Part shown: in pieces, positions 8,043 to 17,188 of the stretch
Layout: each line of letters opens with the position of its first letter
How positions within the stretch are numbered: the first letter of the stretch is position 1
Source of the DNA: Saprospiraceae bacterium
Lineage (GTDB): Bacteria; Bacteroidota; Bacteroidia; Chitinophagales; Saprospiraceae
Length of the DNA: 64,000 bases
NCBI GenBank assembly: GCA_016708265.1
Contig: JADJGA010000012.1
Coordinates: forward strand, 469,001 to 533,000
Direction of reading: 5' to 3'
Notes under the pieces: generated by a model
What the model was told of the DNA's origin: nothing
Databases searched by the model: none
What the model saw: the letters and a program-made list of their open reading frames with translations, nothing else
Translations under genes and position numbers: made by a program

Positions 8043-11000
8043 ATGAAGAAATTTATTCATTCTGGAAATTTAGCAATTAAAACTGGAGCATTATCTTTGT
8101 TCCTGTTGGTATTTGCTATGCTGTCGTTAAATTCGACGGCTAATGCACAGTGTTCTCTTAATGCAGACGATGTAGTAGCAATTTCACTTAGTGATACTGA
8201 TTGTGAGACTACATTGACTCAGGAGATGTTTTTGTCCGATGATGGTTTAGCATGCTCTATTGCTGATCATTATGAATTTGAAGTACGTTCTGCTGCCAAT
8301 GTTGTATTGATAGCAAGAACAGCAACTGCTGTTATTGATCACACATTTCTTTTACAAGGTCCCTATCATGTTAAGATCTGGGCAGTAAATGTATCTGGAG
8401 GAACATTAAATACTGCAAATTCAATATTTACTGTACTTGATCAGATGGCACCAGTTATTGATTGTCCAATTGACACAGTTCAGACATTCTGTTGGGAGCA
8501 GGATACATACAAACCAACAGCAACTGATAATTGCACTTATCTGCCTGTAGTTACCAAAACATCTGAAACAATTAAAGACAATAATTGTGAAGAAGATTGG
8601 CCGGCTACTGTTTTCAGATATATTGACAGAGAATATATAGCTACTGATACAGTAGGTAATCACTCAACTATTTGTAAAGTTACGATTCAGGTCAACAGAA
8701 TGACACCATTCCAATTCAACAACTGGATAAAATTTCCTAATGACCTTGTAAAAGCACATGGTAATGCTATTTCCTGTGTTGATGCACCATCAATGAAAGA
8801 TTCAAACGGTAAATTTAATCCTAATAAAACAGGATGGCCATATATGATCTATCCACATGCTGTCCGTACAGCAAAAGAAATAACGTGGAATGAACAAACG
8901 AAAACAGTAGGTCCTTTAACTGCTTATTGGGATACTATTGCTTTGAAAAATGATTGCGTACTTGCTTGTAATATAGCCTCAACTTACGTAGATCAAAATA
9001 TAAATTCTTGTCCTGATTGCGTAGAAAAAGTAGTTAGATTCTGGACAGTAGTAGAAACTTCTTGTCAGTATCCTGAAAGAGTAAGAACAAATATTCAGAC
9101 TATAGAAGTTGTTGATACTATTGATCCGGTCATAATATGTCCATCCAATAAAACAATTACAACAAATACAGTAGGAAATTTTGGACCAACCAGTTTTGGT
9201 GATCTTGATTGCGGAGCCAGATTTACTTTTCCGGTTCCTCAGATCACTGATCAATGTTGCAATCACTTAACATGGACAATTGCAGTAACAAATGATCTGG
9301 GAATACCAATCATGTTTGCTGACACAACTGCAACAAAAACAACTGTAACAAGGGATCTTCCTTTAGGAGTAAATACTGTAACATACACGGCATACGATAA
9401 AGCAGGAAACAGTTCATATTGTTCCTGGATAGTAAAAGTAATAGACGATACAGAACCGGTTGCAATATGCCAGCAATTCACTGTTGTTTCTTTGACTTTT
9501 GATGGTGAAGCAGAAGCTGCGGCATTAGTTTTCAACAGCGGTTCTTATGATGATTGTGCAATTGATAGATTTGAGGTAAGAAGAATGGATAACAAAACAG
9601 ATTGCATTGGATCAGTAGATACAGATCCTGATCAATTCTTCCCATATGTAACATTCTGTTGTACAGATATAGGAGCTCCAAATGAAGTAGTAATACTGAG
9701 AGTATGGGATAAAGCTGGCAATTATAATGATTGTATGGTACAGGTTGATGTTCAGGATAAAACACCTCCGACAATTACCTGTCCTCAAAATCAAAGAGTA
9801 GAATGCGATCATATTTATGATCCTTTGAAACTCAGGACATATTTCGGTTGGGCTACAGCTTATGATAATTGTAGTGTCAATATAACATCTGACTCAAGTA
9901 CAGTCAATAATGCATGCTATGACAATCCTGTTAAAGTAATAACAAGAAATTTCACAGCTACAGATGCAGCCGGAAGAACTGCTACATGTAAACAGGTTAT
10001 AAAATTTGAAAGGACTAAATACTTTGGAGAAGATCAGATCACATGGCCGGTAAACCCAGCTCCAATAACTTCATGTATGAATCCTGCCGACAGGAATAAT
10101 CCTTCAAGCCCGTTGCATCCAAACCAGTCAGGATTTCCGATATTGGAGGAGGGTCCATGCGATCAGGTAGGTTATACCTGGAGTGACTTTGTTCTGATTG
10201 ACAATGATAATGATTTTGACAACAATCAGGCTTGCTTCAAAATTATCAGGACATGGACAGTACTTGATGATTGTCATAAAGTTAATGGATCATTTGTACG
10301 TTGGAATTATGACCAGGTTATAACAGTTACTAATAGTGTACCTCCGGTAATAGGACCTACACCACAAAAAACAGTTTGTACCTATGATGAAACATGTGGT
10401 TCAGGTTATATCGAATTGAAATACACTTGCTCTGATGCTTGTACTCAAACTGAAGATCTGAGATGGAGATACAGAATAGATTATTACAACAATAATCCTT
10501 TGAATGTGTGGGATTTTACATCAGATATTCATAACGGGAACAATCTTGATGCAAGTGATACATATGAAATCGGAACACATAAAATTCTTTGGGAAGTTTG
10601 GGATCAGTGTGGTAATAAAACCATAAGAGAGCAATTATTTACTATAAACAACTGTAAAAAACCTACACCTATTTGTATAGATGGCCTTGCAGTAGATCTG
10701 ACTCAAATGACTCAGGGTCCTACAGCTATGATAAAAGCATGGATGTTCAATAAAAACTCATATCATGTTTGTGGTTATGAGCTGGATTTCTCATTCTCAA
10801 CAAATGTAAATGACACAGTAAAGACCTATGGCTGTAATGAAATAGGTAATGATAAACCTATAACAATGTGGGTAACTGCAACATTGGAGGATGGTACACT
10901 TCTTCAGGATTTCTGTACTACAACAATTGACATTCAGGATAATTTTAACTTGTGCAATAATCCGCTTCCACAGGGTATTGTGTCCGGAGGTATTATCACT

Positions 11001-12197
11001 GAAGACAACAGGAAACTGGAAGATATCAGGATAAAACTAGTGGGAAGTGAAATGGCAGATCAAAGGACTGATATTAACGGAGAATACAAATTCCCTGCAA
11101 TCAATTACGGCAGCTCATATACTGTATTGCCGGTTTCAAATGAAGACTATCTGAATGGATTGTCAACACTTGACCTTGTGATAATTCAGAAACACATTTT
11201 AGGTTTGAAACAATTGAGATCACCATACAGCTTCATAGCTTCAGACGTAAATAATGATAAAAAGATCACAGCATCTGATATACTGCAACTGAGAAAACTG
11301 ATACTCGGTGTGAACAATAAATTTGAGAATAACAAATCCTGGAGATTCATTTCCGGTGCATATGTATTTGAAAATATGGTCAATCCAATGGATGGTATTT
11401 TATCAGAAAGCTTTGCATTCGCAAAAATGAACAGCAATATCACTGCAGATTTTATAGCTATCAAAGTTGGAGATGTAAGTGGAGACGTATATGTTAACAA
11501 ACTTGAGAATATTGATGGCAGAAATGGAGAAAGTTTAGGATTTGTAATGAGTAACAACAAATTCAATGCAAATGAAACAATTGAAGTTCCTGTTTATGCA
11601 TCAGATTTCAATGATATTACCGGACTTCAGGGAACATTTAAATTTGATACTAAAAAGCTTGATTTTGTAGGAATAGAAGCTGCAACCCTCGATATGTCAT
11701 CTGCTAATATTAATACCGGATTGACAGAAAAAGGATTTGTACCTATGGTATGGTTTAATGAAAATGGAGTCGATATAGTAGATAATACACCATTGTTTGT
11801 ACTGAAATTCAAAGCTTTGAAGGCAGGTGAAATTGAAAGTTCTGTAGAACTGACATCTTTAGTTACGAGGACAGAAGCTTATAACTCTGCTTATGAAGTG
11901 ATGGATATCAATCTTACATTCAGAGATGAAAAAGCAGGCTTTGAATTGTGGCAGAATAATCCTAATCCATTCACATTTGATACAGAGATTGCTTTCAATA
12001 CTGATAAAGCTGACAAGTATATATTGAGTATTTATGATCTTAATGGTAAACTGGTTGTAGAGAAATCAGGATCAGCCCAAAAAGGATTTAATAAAGTCGA
12101 TATCAGCAAATCAGATCTGAGTGTATCTGGAATATTGTACTATACTTTAAGTACTTCTGATTACTCTGCAACTAAGAAAATGGTAGTACTGAAGTAA
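8043..12197 (+). CDS. Giant secreted protein: HYR-like, dockerin-like, cohesin-like and T9SS domains
   Basis: I choose the ATG at 8043 because it gives a clean signal peptide (MKKFIHSG through TANAQ); in-frame ATGs at 8034 and 7971 are alternatives. The 1384-residue protein has several Cys-containing HYR-like beta-sandwich units (recurring D-x-x-x-P-x-I-x-CP starts such as DKTPPTITCPQNQRVECDH). A carboxypeptidase-regulatory-like domain follows at about 976-1037, then a dockerin type I-like segment with calcium-loop pattern DVNNDKKITASD at about 1039-1090, a cohesin-like domain at about 1164-1292, and a T9SS type A sorting domain from about 1301 (WQNNPNPF) to the C-terminal VVLK. It should be exported by T9SS and attached to or shed from the cell surface; adhesion is likely. 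Confidence 0.85.
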   Translation: MKKFIHSGNLAIKTGALSLFLLVFAMLSLNSTANAQCSLNADDVVAISLSDTDCETTLTQEMFLSDDGLACSIADHYEFEVRSAANVVLIARTATAVIDHTFLLQGPYHVKIWAVNVSGGTLNTANSIFTVLDQMAPVIDCPIDTVQTFCWEQDTYKPTATDNCTYLPVVTKTSETIKDNNCEEDWPATVFRYIDREYIATDTVGNHSTICKVTIQVNRMTPFQFNNWIKFPNDLVKAHGNAISCVDAPSMKDSNGKFNPNKTGWPYMIYPHAVRTAKEITWNEQTKTVGPLTAYWDTIALKNDCVLACNIASTYVDQNINSCPDCVEKVVRFWTVVETSCQYPERVRTNIQTIEVVDTIDPVIICPSNKTITTNTVGNFGPTSFGDLDCGARFTFPVPQITDQCCNHLTWTIAVTNDLGIPIMFADTTATKTTVTRDLPLGVNTVTYTAYDKAGNSSYCSWIVKVIDDTEPVAICQQFTVVSLTFDGEAEAAALVFNSGSYDDCAIDRFEVRRMDNKTDCIGSVDTDPDQFFPYVTFCCTDIGAPNEVVILRVWDKAGNYNDCMVQVDVQDKTPPTITCPQNQRVECDHIYDPLKLRTYFGWATAYDNCSVNITSDSSTVNNACYDNPVKVITRNFTATDAAGRTATCKQVIKFERTKYFGEDQITWPVNPAPITSCMNPADRNNPSSPLHPNQSGFPILEEGPCDQVGYTWSDFVLIDNDNDFDNNQACFKIIRTWTVLDDCHKVNGSFVRWNYDQVITVTNSVPPVIGPTPQKTVCTYDETCGSGYIELKYTCSDACTQTEDLRWRYRIDYYNNNPLNVWDFTSDIHNGNNLDASDTYEIGTHKILWEVWDQCGNKTIREQLFTINNCKKPTPICIDGLAVDLTQMTQGPTAMIKAWMFNKNSYHVCGYELDFSFSTNVNDTVKTYGCNEIGNDKPITMWVTATLEDGTLLQDFCTTTIDIQDNFNLCNNPLPQGIVSGGIITEDNRKLEDIRIKLVGSEMADQRTDINGEYKFPAINYGSSYTVLPVSNEDYLNGLSTLDLVIIQKHILGLKQLRSPYSFIASDVNNDKKITASDILQLRKLILGVNNKFENNKSWRFISGAYVFENMVNPMDGILSESFAFAKMNSNITADFIAIKVGDVSGDVYVNKLENIDGRNGESLGFVMSNNKFNANETIEVPVYASDFNDITGLQGTFKFDTKKLDFVGIEAATLDMSSANINTGLTEKGFVPMVWFNENGVDIVDNTPLFVLKFKALKAGEIESSVELTSLVTRTEAYNSAYEVMDINLTFRDEKAGFELWQNNPNPFTFDTEIAFNTDKADKYILSIYDLNGKLVVEKSGSAQKGFNKVDISKSDLSVSGILYYTLSTSDYSATKKMVVLK

Positions 12198-12260
12198 AAT
12201 ATCCATGAGCTGTAATTTTATTGAAATTCTAATATTTCTTTAGAATAAAATTCTTCATAA

Positions 12261-12293
12261 AAGCCCTCTCCTATCCGGGAGAGGGTTTTTTTG
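12261..12293 (+). terminator. Rho-independent terminator
   Basis: CCCTCTCC (12264-12271) pairs with GGAGAGGG (12278-12285), followed by seven or more T. It ends the giant surface-protein transcript. Confidence 0.9.
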
Positions 12294-12395
12294 TTAATTT
12301 TATAATTTTCTTATTAATTAAGAGTTAAAAATAAGTTAAAATGTACATTTAAGGTGTAATTAGAGGCTATTTAGATGTTATATTGAAAAATTATT

Positions 12396-12403
12396 TATTT
12401 TTG
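12396..12403 (+). promoter_or_regulatory. TATTTTTG -7 box upstream of the first OmpH gene
   Basis: A perfect TAnnTTTG match 22 bases before the chosen ATG at 12425. It supports that start over the TTG at 12383, which would lie upstream of the promoter. Confidence 0.6.
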
Positions 12404-12424
12404 CAAATCAAAAAAACTAAAATT

Positions 12425-12937
12425 ATGTTACAGAAAATTTTAACAGGTTTAATTTTTACTTTTATGGCTTTTAGTATTAATGCTCAGACAATTGCTGTAA
12501 TTGATGTAAATACTATACTTGAAAATATGGAGGATTACAAGAACGCTCAGAAAGAACTCGATAAGGTATCAGAGCAATACCGTCAGAAAGTGATAATAGA
12601 GCAGGATAAAGTAAAGGCAATGTATAACGAATATGAAGCAGAATCAGTGCTGATGACAGAAGAGATGAAAAGGAATAAAGAAGATCTGATTGTTGCCAAG
12701 GAAAAAGAGATCAGGGAAATGCAAAGAGGTTATTTCGGACCTGAAGGTGAATTGTTTCAGAAAAGACAGGAACTAGTTCAACCTATTGAAAATAAAGTCT
12801 TTGCCGCAATCACTGAATACACACAGGAACGAGGCATTGATCTTGTTTTTGATAAAAGTTCAAGTCAGGGATTGATATTTGTTGCTGACAAATACAATAA
12901 AACTGAGGATATCAAGAAAAAACTTGGCATTAAATAA
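12425..12937 (+). CDS. OmpH/Skp family periplasmic chaperone (first copy)
   Basis: 170 residues from the ATG at 12425, with a signal peptide ending INAQ. After it comes the family signature IAVIDVNTILENMEDY, then a long charged coiled-coil arm (about 45-115, rich in Glu, Lys and Gln), and the C-terminal strand region (GIDLVFDKSSSQGLIFVADKY). Skp/OmpH proteins hold unfolded outer-membrane proteins in the periplasm. It is followed 46 bases later by a second, diverged copy, an arrangement common in Bacteroidota downstream of bamA, although bamA is not next to it here. Confidence 0.88.
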   Translation: MLQKILTGLIFTFMAFSINAQTIAVIDVNTILENMEDYKNAQKELDKVSEQYRQKVIIEQDKVKAMYNEYEAESVLMTEEMKRNKEDLIVAKEKEIREMQRGYFGPEGELFQKRQELVQPIENKVFAAITEYTQERGIDLVFDKSSSQGLIFVADKYNKTEDIKKKLGIK

Positions 12938-12983
12938 TTTTATATTATATTTTTTAAACTTTTTAAATTAACGAATTAAACAG

Positions 12984-13487
12984 ATGAAAAAACTATCTTT
13001 TTTTATAGTCTTAATGTTATTTGTAGGACTCATGTCAGCTCAAAAATTTGCCTATATCAATACTCAGGCTATATTGGGGTCTTTGCCCGAAGTACAGCAG
13101 GCAAATACAAATCTTGAAACTTTCAGGAATCAGTTGGTCAACCTTGGTCAGATGAAGCTTGAAGCACTGCAGACGAAGTATAAGGAACTTGAAGCAAAGC
13201 AAAGCAAGGGTGAATTATCACCAAAACAACTGGATGACGAATCTGCCAAATTGAAGCAGGATGAGGAAGCACTGGCAAAATTTGATCAGGAAAGTCAGCA
13301 GAGAGTAGTTGAAAAAAGTGAAGAACTGCTCAAACCTATTAGGGAAAAAGTACAGAAAGCTATCGATGATGTTGCAAAGGAAGGTGGTTATCAGTATGTT
13401 TTTGATGCAAGTATGGGATTTATATTGTATGCCGATACTTCAACCGATATAGGAGAACTTGTGAAAGCTAAACTTAATATTAAGTAA
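12984..13487 (+). CDS. OmpH/Skp family periplasmic chaperone (second copy)
   Basis: 167 residues with a signal peptide (cleavage near LMSAQ), the start motif FAYINTQAILGSLPEVQQA, a coiled-coil arm (about 35-110) and the end motif YQYVFDASMGFILYADTSTD. It is a paralogue of the preceding gene, clearly diverged (the arms differ almost completely), so the pair is an old duplication. Same operon, followed by a strong terminator. Confidence 0.9.
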   Translation: MKKLSFFIVLMLFVGLMSAQKFAYINTQAILGSLPEVQQANTNLETFRNQLVNLGQMKLEALQTKYKELEAKQSKGELSPKQLDDESAKLKQDEEALAKFDQESQQRVVEKSEELLKPIREKVQKAIDDVAKEGGYQYVFDASMGFILYADTSTDIGELVKAKLNIK

Positions 13488-13510
13488 TCAGCCTTTAAGA
13501 TAAATTATAA

Positions 13511-13546
13511 GAAAGACAAGCTATATTGCAGCTTGTCTTTTTTTTT
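13511..13546 (+). terminator. Rho-independent terminator
   Basis: AAAGACAAGC (13512-13521) pairs with GCTTGTCTTT (13531-13540), with a long T run after it. It closes the OmpH operon. Confidence 0.9.
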
Positions 13547-13694
13547 GCTTTAAAGTGATTTGATGTTCAGCTTTTTTATATGGATGTGAAATATAAAGAC
13601 AGAAAATTGTGATTTTTTGTCAACCTTTTTAAGAAAGCTTACGTCTATAGTGTAGTAAGTTACTGTTATTATTTTAAGGTAAATACTCAAATCT

Positions 13695-14096
13695 ATGAAA
13701 ATATTTTCTTTTTTGCTTTTGATATTTTTTACTATTCAGGTATTTAATTCATGTGAAAAAACTATTGATTTTGATATTAAAGGAAAATGGCAGGTAGTGA
13801 AATTGAGAGTTGGTGGCACTATTTATGATTATAAACCCCTTGATTATCAGCTTACTTTTGAAAATGATTCAAGTGTGGTTTTAAAACTGGATGTAAATAC
13901 CTGCCTGACAAATTATAGTTTAAAAAGCGATAATGAAATTGAGTTTCAACATTTTGGATGTACAAAAATCTGTTGTGACCACAATCTTTCCATTATATTG
14001 CTTACTGAATTTAATAATGTTAAAACTGTTGTGGCTGATGATGAAGATATGGAATTTAGGGGAGAGAACACTATTTACTTAAAAAGATTGAATTAA
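13695..14096 (+). CDS. Small lipoprotein, possibly META/HslJ-like
   Basis: 133 residues with a signal sequence and a Cys at position 20 (VFNSCEK). The mature part starts IKGKWQVVKLRVGG and continues with YQLTFENDSSVVLKLDVNTC and a GCTKICCDHN cluster. The KGxW start followed by an F-E-x-D strand and an N-x-C motif resembles META/HslJ or lipocalin-like lipoproteins of Bacteroidota. Four Cys lie in the second half. Its stop is followed within a few bases by the 351-bp repeat element. Function unknown. Confidence 0.65.
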   Translation: MKIFSFLLLIFFTIQVFNSCEKTIDFDIKGKWQVVKLRVGGTIYDYKPLDYQLTFENDSSVVLKLDVNTCLTNYSLKSDNEIEFQHFGCTKICCDHNLSIILLTEFNNVKTVVADDEDMEFRGENTIYLKRLN

Positions 14097-14100
14097 TGAT

Positions 14101-14451
14101 GAAGTTGTTTAAAAATTAGAGTTCAGGACTGTGCGATCCCGATAACGATCGGGAGTTTGAGCTGGAAAATGAAGGAAATTTTACCGAAACCTTGTAGGTA
14201 AAATTTCCGTAATTGATAACGTTATAACTTGTTGTTCTACAAGTAACAAAAGATTTGCGAGTTTAATTTCGCACGTCCCGACATTTATCGTCGGGATTGT
14301 TACTTTTTGACGACTCAAAAAGTAAAGAAATTTAAATAAAAAAATTGTTTTTAATTTAGGGGAAAATATGGTTAAAAATTTATTAATGGTGTATTTGCTT
14401 AAATATCAATACGATATAAACATTTATAAATAACTAATTTAAAACAACTTC
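14101..14451. repeat. Structured repeat element with terminal inverted repeats, copy 1
   Basis: The element starts GAAGTTGTTT (14101-14110) and ends AAACAACTTC (14442-14451), a perfect 10-bp inverted pair. A diverged copy lies at 57872-58248; both are preceded by TTAATGAT. Internal hairpins: CCCGAT/ATCGGG near 14138-14153, GGAAATTTTACC/GGTAAAATTTCC at 14174-14208, CCCGAC/GTCGGG near 14277-14295, and TTACTTTTTGA/TCAAAAAGTAA at 14300-14325. No protein frame. It fills the gap between two lipoprotein genes and ends 3 bases before the next ATG. MITE-like element or structured RNA. Confidence 0.75.
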
Positions 14452-14454
14452 GAT

Positions 14455-14961
14455 ATGAGACTTATTCTTTTAATTGTATCTCTAGCTTTTATATCCTGCA
14501 GTAAAAAATGTGAACTAGAACTGCAGGGAAAACGACTTGATTTTTATCTGTTGGAACAATATAAAACAAAAGAACAATCCTTCAGTATTTTGCCCGAGAC
14601 AGCTGTTTTAAGCGAGGTAAAGGCAATCAGTTATGAAGAGATAAAAACTTACAATAAGAAGAGTCATTGCTTTGAAATCGATAACAAGGCAATTAAAAGG
14701 CTCAATCATGAGCCATTTATACATTCAAAGGCATTTGCAGTTGTGATTGATGGGGAAATAATCTATACAGGTTATTTCTGGGCGGCATTTTCTTCAGCCA
14801 TTTGTGACTGGACTAATATCGATTATCTCGACTATGGTAATAATCTGCTTTGCGTAAAACTGGGATATCCTACAGATTTTTATGGTTCACTGGTTGATGA
14901 CCAAAGAAATAATGAAAAGATTCTTGATCTGCTGGATTGTGATGGTAAATTGAAGGACTGA
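14455..14961 (+). CDS. Small lipoprotein, unknown function
   Basis: 168 residues with a short signal and lipobox (LAFISCSKKC). The centre contains KAFAVVIDGEIIYTGYFWAAF followed by SSAICDW, a pattern I recognise from orphan Bacteroidota lipoproteins without an assigned function. The ATG sits 3 bases after the right end of the 351-bp repeat element, so that element supplies the whole leader of this gene. No promoter box is visible in the last 60 bases, so transcription may come from the element or the upstream gene. Confidence 0.65.
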   Translation: MRLILLIVSLAFISCSKKCELELQGKRLDFYLLEQYKTKEQSFSILPETAVLSEVKAISYEEIKTYNKKSHCFEIDNKAIKRLNHEPFIHSKAFAVVIDGEIIYTGYFWAAFSSAICDWTNIDYLDYGNNLLCVKLGYPTDFYGSLVDDQRNNEKILDLLDCDGKLKD

Positions 14962-15042
14962 TCTCTGTCCTATTCCTGACAAAAGGTATTTCAAATGCTA
15001 AGCTAAAAAAGAGTTCTGACAAATTTTAAATTGTTTTTTGTA

Positions 15043-16926
15043 TCAGTTTCTTTGTATAACAAGCTTATGAATTTCATAGTTATCTGATGAAATTATCTGA
15101 AGAAAATAAATACCCGGATCAATCGATTGAATGTCAATTTCATTCTTATCTGTTTTTAAGACGGGATTTCCATTCAAATTCAAGATAGTGTATTTTGTTT
15201 TATTATTTCCATTTGATTTTATGGTTATCAACCCTGAAGCAGGATTAGGGTAAATTACAGTATGTTTGGTTTTTTCACTTATAACTGATGAGCCGGAGGG
15301 ATTGCAATTATTGATTATATATTTCAGTATTGCAGAATATTTCGGAGCAGGAACCGAACTCGTGTCCTGATTCATGGTCTCCAGAATTCCCCAACTTCCA
15401 TATTTGGCACTTCTGGCAGAAACAAAAGAAAAATTCATGCATGTCAATGGTTTATCACCTGTATTCAATGTTTCTAAAAAATCGAACCACTCATTGTAAA
15501 GATTGTATATACTTGAATCTCTTTGAATATCAAGAAGGCATTTTTCATAAGTCGGATCCTGCCCGAAAGGATTGGGAGTAATGTGTTGCCCTCCTTCATA
15601 AAATATAACAGGTAAATCCAGAGGATCAGCTATCTTGGATTTGATATCGCTTATCCATTTTTTTTCGTTTTTATCACGGCTTTGTCTGACTCTTTGAGCA
15701 AGATCAGATACTGTTGCATTACTTCCTAAAGCATCTAATTGAGTCTCAAGGACTTCATCTGACAGACCAAAATAGTAAGCCGGAGATACAGCATCAAAGC
15801 TGCCAGGTCTCATATTATTAATTATTCGCTTGCTTACATCAAACCATCCGGTTTGAACCCCAACAGCCCTTGTGATCCTATGTGGCTGAATTTTAAATAC
15901 ATCAGTCCATATATCCATGCAGTTCTGAATATATGGTACAATTCCCTCAGGCCATATTATATTTTGGTTGGTACATCCGTATTTGAACAGCCAGTTTGCT
16001 TGTCCGAATATCCAGTTCCATATCTCATTGCTATATTCAACAGTCAGTTTTCTCTCAGGATCTAAATTGTCATAAAAAAACTCAGCCATTTTCCTTATAT
16101 ATTCATCATCAGCATTATGAGGAACACATATCCAGCCATCAAGCTCATTAGCATTCATTAGTTTTATCATCATCTCATAAGGTATTCCTTTGTTTTCAGT
16201 CCATGTATAATGGTCAATTTTTGCTCTGTCTGACCAGTTATATGGCATTGGATTATCCCATGACCAGTCATCTTTCTGGTTCCAGTTATTAGTGTGTCCC
16301 CAATCCATAAATCTGACAGATTTGAAAATAGAAAGTTTTTCGAGCCACAAAGGATTGAAAGGGTGGGAGAGGTAAGTCGATTCAAAATCAGAATGAATTA
16401 TCCGGATATTATGTAAGGGATCATTTTTATCAGATTCATTAATTATCATTTCCAATATAGAGCCTTCAGGATTATTAAAATTGAATGTATATTTGTTGTT
16501 ATTGACTTTTTGAAGTTCAGACAATCCTCCCCAAAAATCAAGAACTCCTTTACCATCAAAAAGAACGATATATTTTCCTGATTTCCAGCCATCGGTTACT
16601 GCCCATATCGTAGCAGGTCGTTGCAGGTATGTTCTGTTTCCTATTTTTTGAGGCACATGGGTCGGATAGCCGTCAGGTCTGTAATTAAAGCTATCTGCTG
16701 ATTCGGTGTTCCAGGGCGAATCCCAAGCAGGATTGTTAAAGTCTTTTGAGTACCATGTCCGGCAATTTTTCATCATATCTACAAAGGGAAGTTCAGTAGC
16801 ATAATCGCTGATCCCTCCCAGGTTGGTTCCAAACTGAAGTTTGCAGTTTGGATTGCTTTGTCCATAAAATTGACTTTGAAATATAAATAGTAAAAGAGGG
16901 AAAGTGAATTTTAATGAATGGTTCAT
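15043..16926 (-). CDS. Secreted glycoside-hydrolase-like protein with T9SS sorting domain
   Basis: 627 residues: signal peptide (cleaved near FYGQ), a large domain rich in Trp, Tyr and Asn, and a C-terminal T9SS type A domain (from about 550: VIYPNPASGLITIKS, ending KLVIQRN). The motif LTVEYSNEIWNW near residue 300, preceded by GWICVPHNADDEYIRKMAEF, resembles the acid/base Glu region of TIM-barrel glycosidases and of proteins labelled cellulose-binding in databases; EGGQHITP near 450 could carry the nucleophile. Carbohydrate degradation outside the cell is likely, the substrate unknown. It stands alone, divergent from the next gene. Confidence 0.7.
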   Translation of the reverse strand: MNHSLKFTFPLLLFIFQSQFYGQSNPNCKLQFGTNLGGISDYATELPFVDMMKNCRTWYSKDFNNPAWDSPWNTESADSFNYRPDGYPTHVPQKIGNRTYLQRPATIWAVTDGWKSGKYIVLFDGKGVLDFWGGLSELQKVNNNKYTFNFNNPEGSILEMIINESDKNDPLHNIRIIHSDFESTYLSHPFNPLWLEKLSIFKSVRFMDWGHTNNWNQKDDWSWDNPMPYNWSDRAKIDHYTWTENKGIPYEMMIKLMNANELDGWICVPHNADDEYIRKMAEFFYDNLDPERKLTVEYSNEIWNWIFGQANWLFKYGCTNQNIIWPEGIVPYIQNCMDIWTDVFKIQPHRITRAVGVQTGWFDVSKRIINNMRPGSFDAVSPAYYFGLSDEVLETQLDALGSNATVSDLAQRVRQSRDKNEKKWISDIKSKIADPLDLPVIFYEGGQHITPNPFGQDPTYEKCLLDIQRDSSIYNLYNEWFDFLETLNTGDKPLTCMNFSFVSARSAKYGSWGILETMNQDTSSVPAPKYSAILKYIINNCNPSGSSVISEKTKHTVIYPNPASGLITIKSNGNNKTKYTILNLNGNPVLKTDKNEIDIQSIDPGIYFLQIISSDNYEIHKLVIQRN

Positions 16927-17188
16927 AATTCTGCAGATACGATTTTAATAATATTTTGGACAAAAGTACATTTTTTTAATTTCCTAATGGGAAAAAGGTT
17001 CCGGACAGATTGAAATTAGCAGAATCCTTAATTTGCAAATTGTGTAAACAAGTAATAAACTTAGTTAATGAAAGGGAATGATTTATTTAGAAAATATCAG
17101 GAAGTAAAATGTTAGTAGTTTAATACAATATTATTTATGTTTTTTTAGTTTCTCAATAGTAATAATTTTTCATCTTTAAATTCATATT

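Noticed and set aside
7889..8080. 63-codon plus-strand frame upstream of the giant surface protein
   Set aside because: Its ATG is 5 bases after the -7 box TAATTTTG, so it would sit at or before the transcript start. It has no motif, and it overlaps the signal-peptide start of the real gene in another frame.
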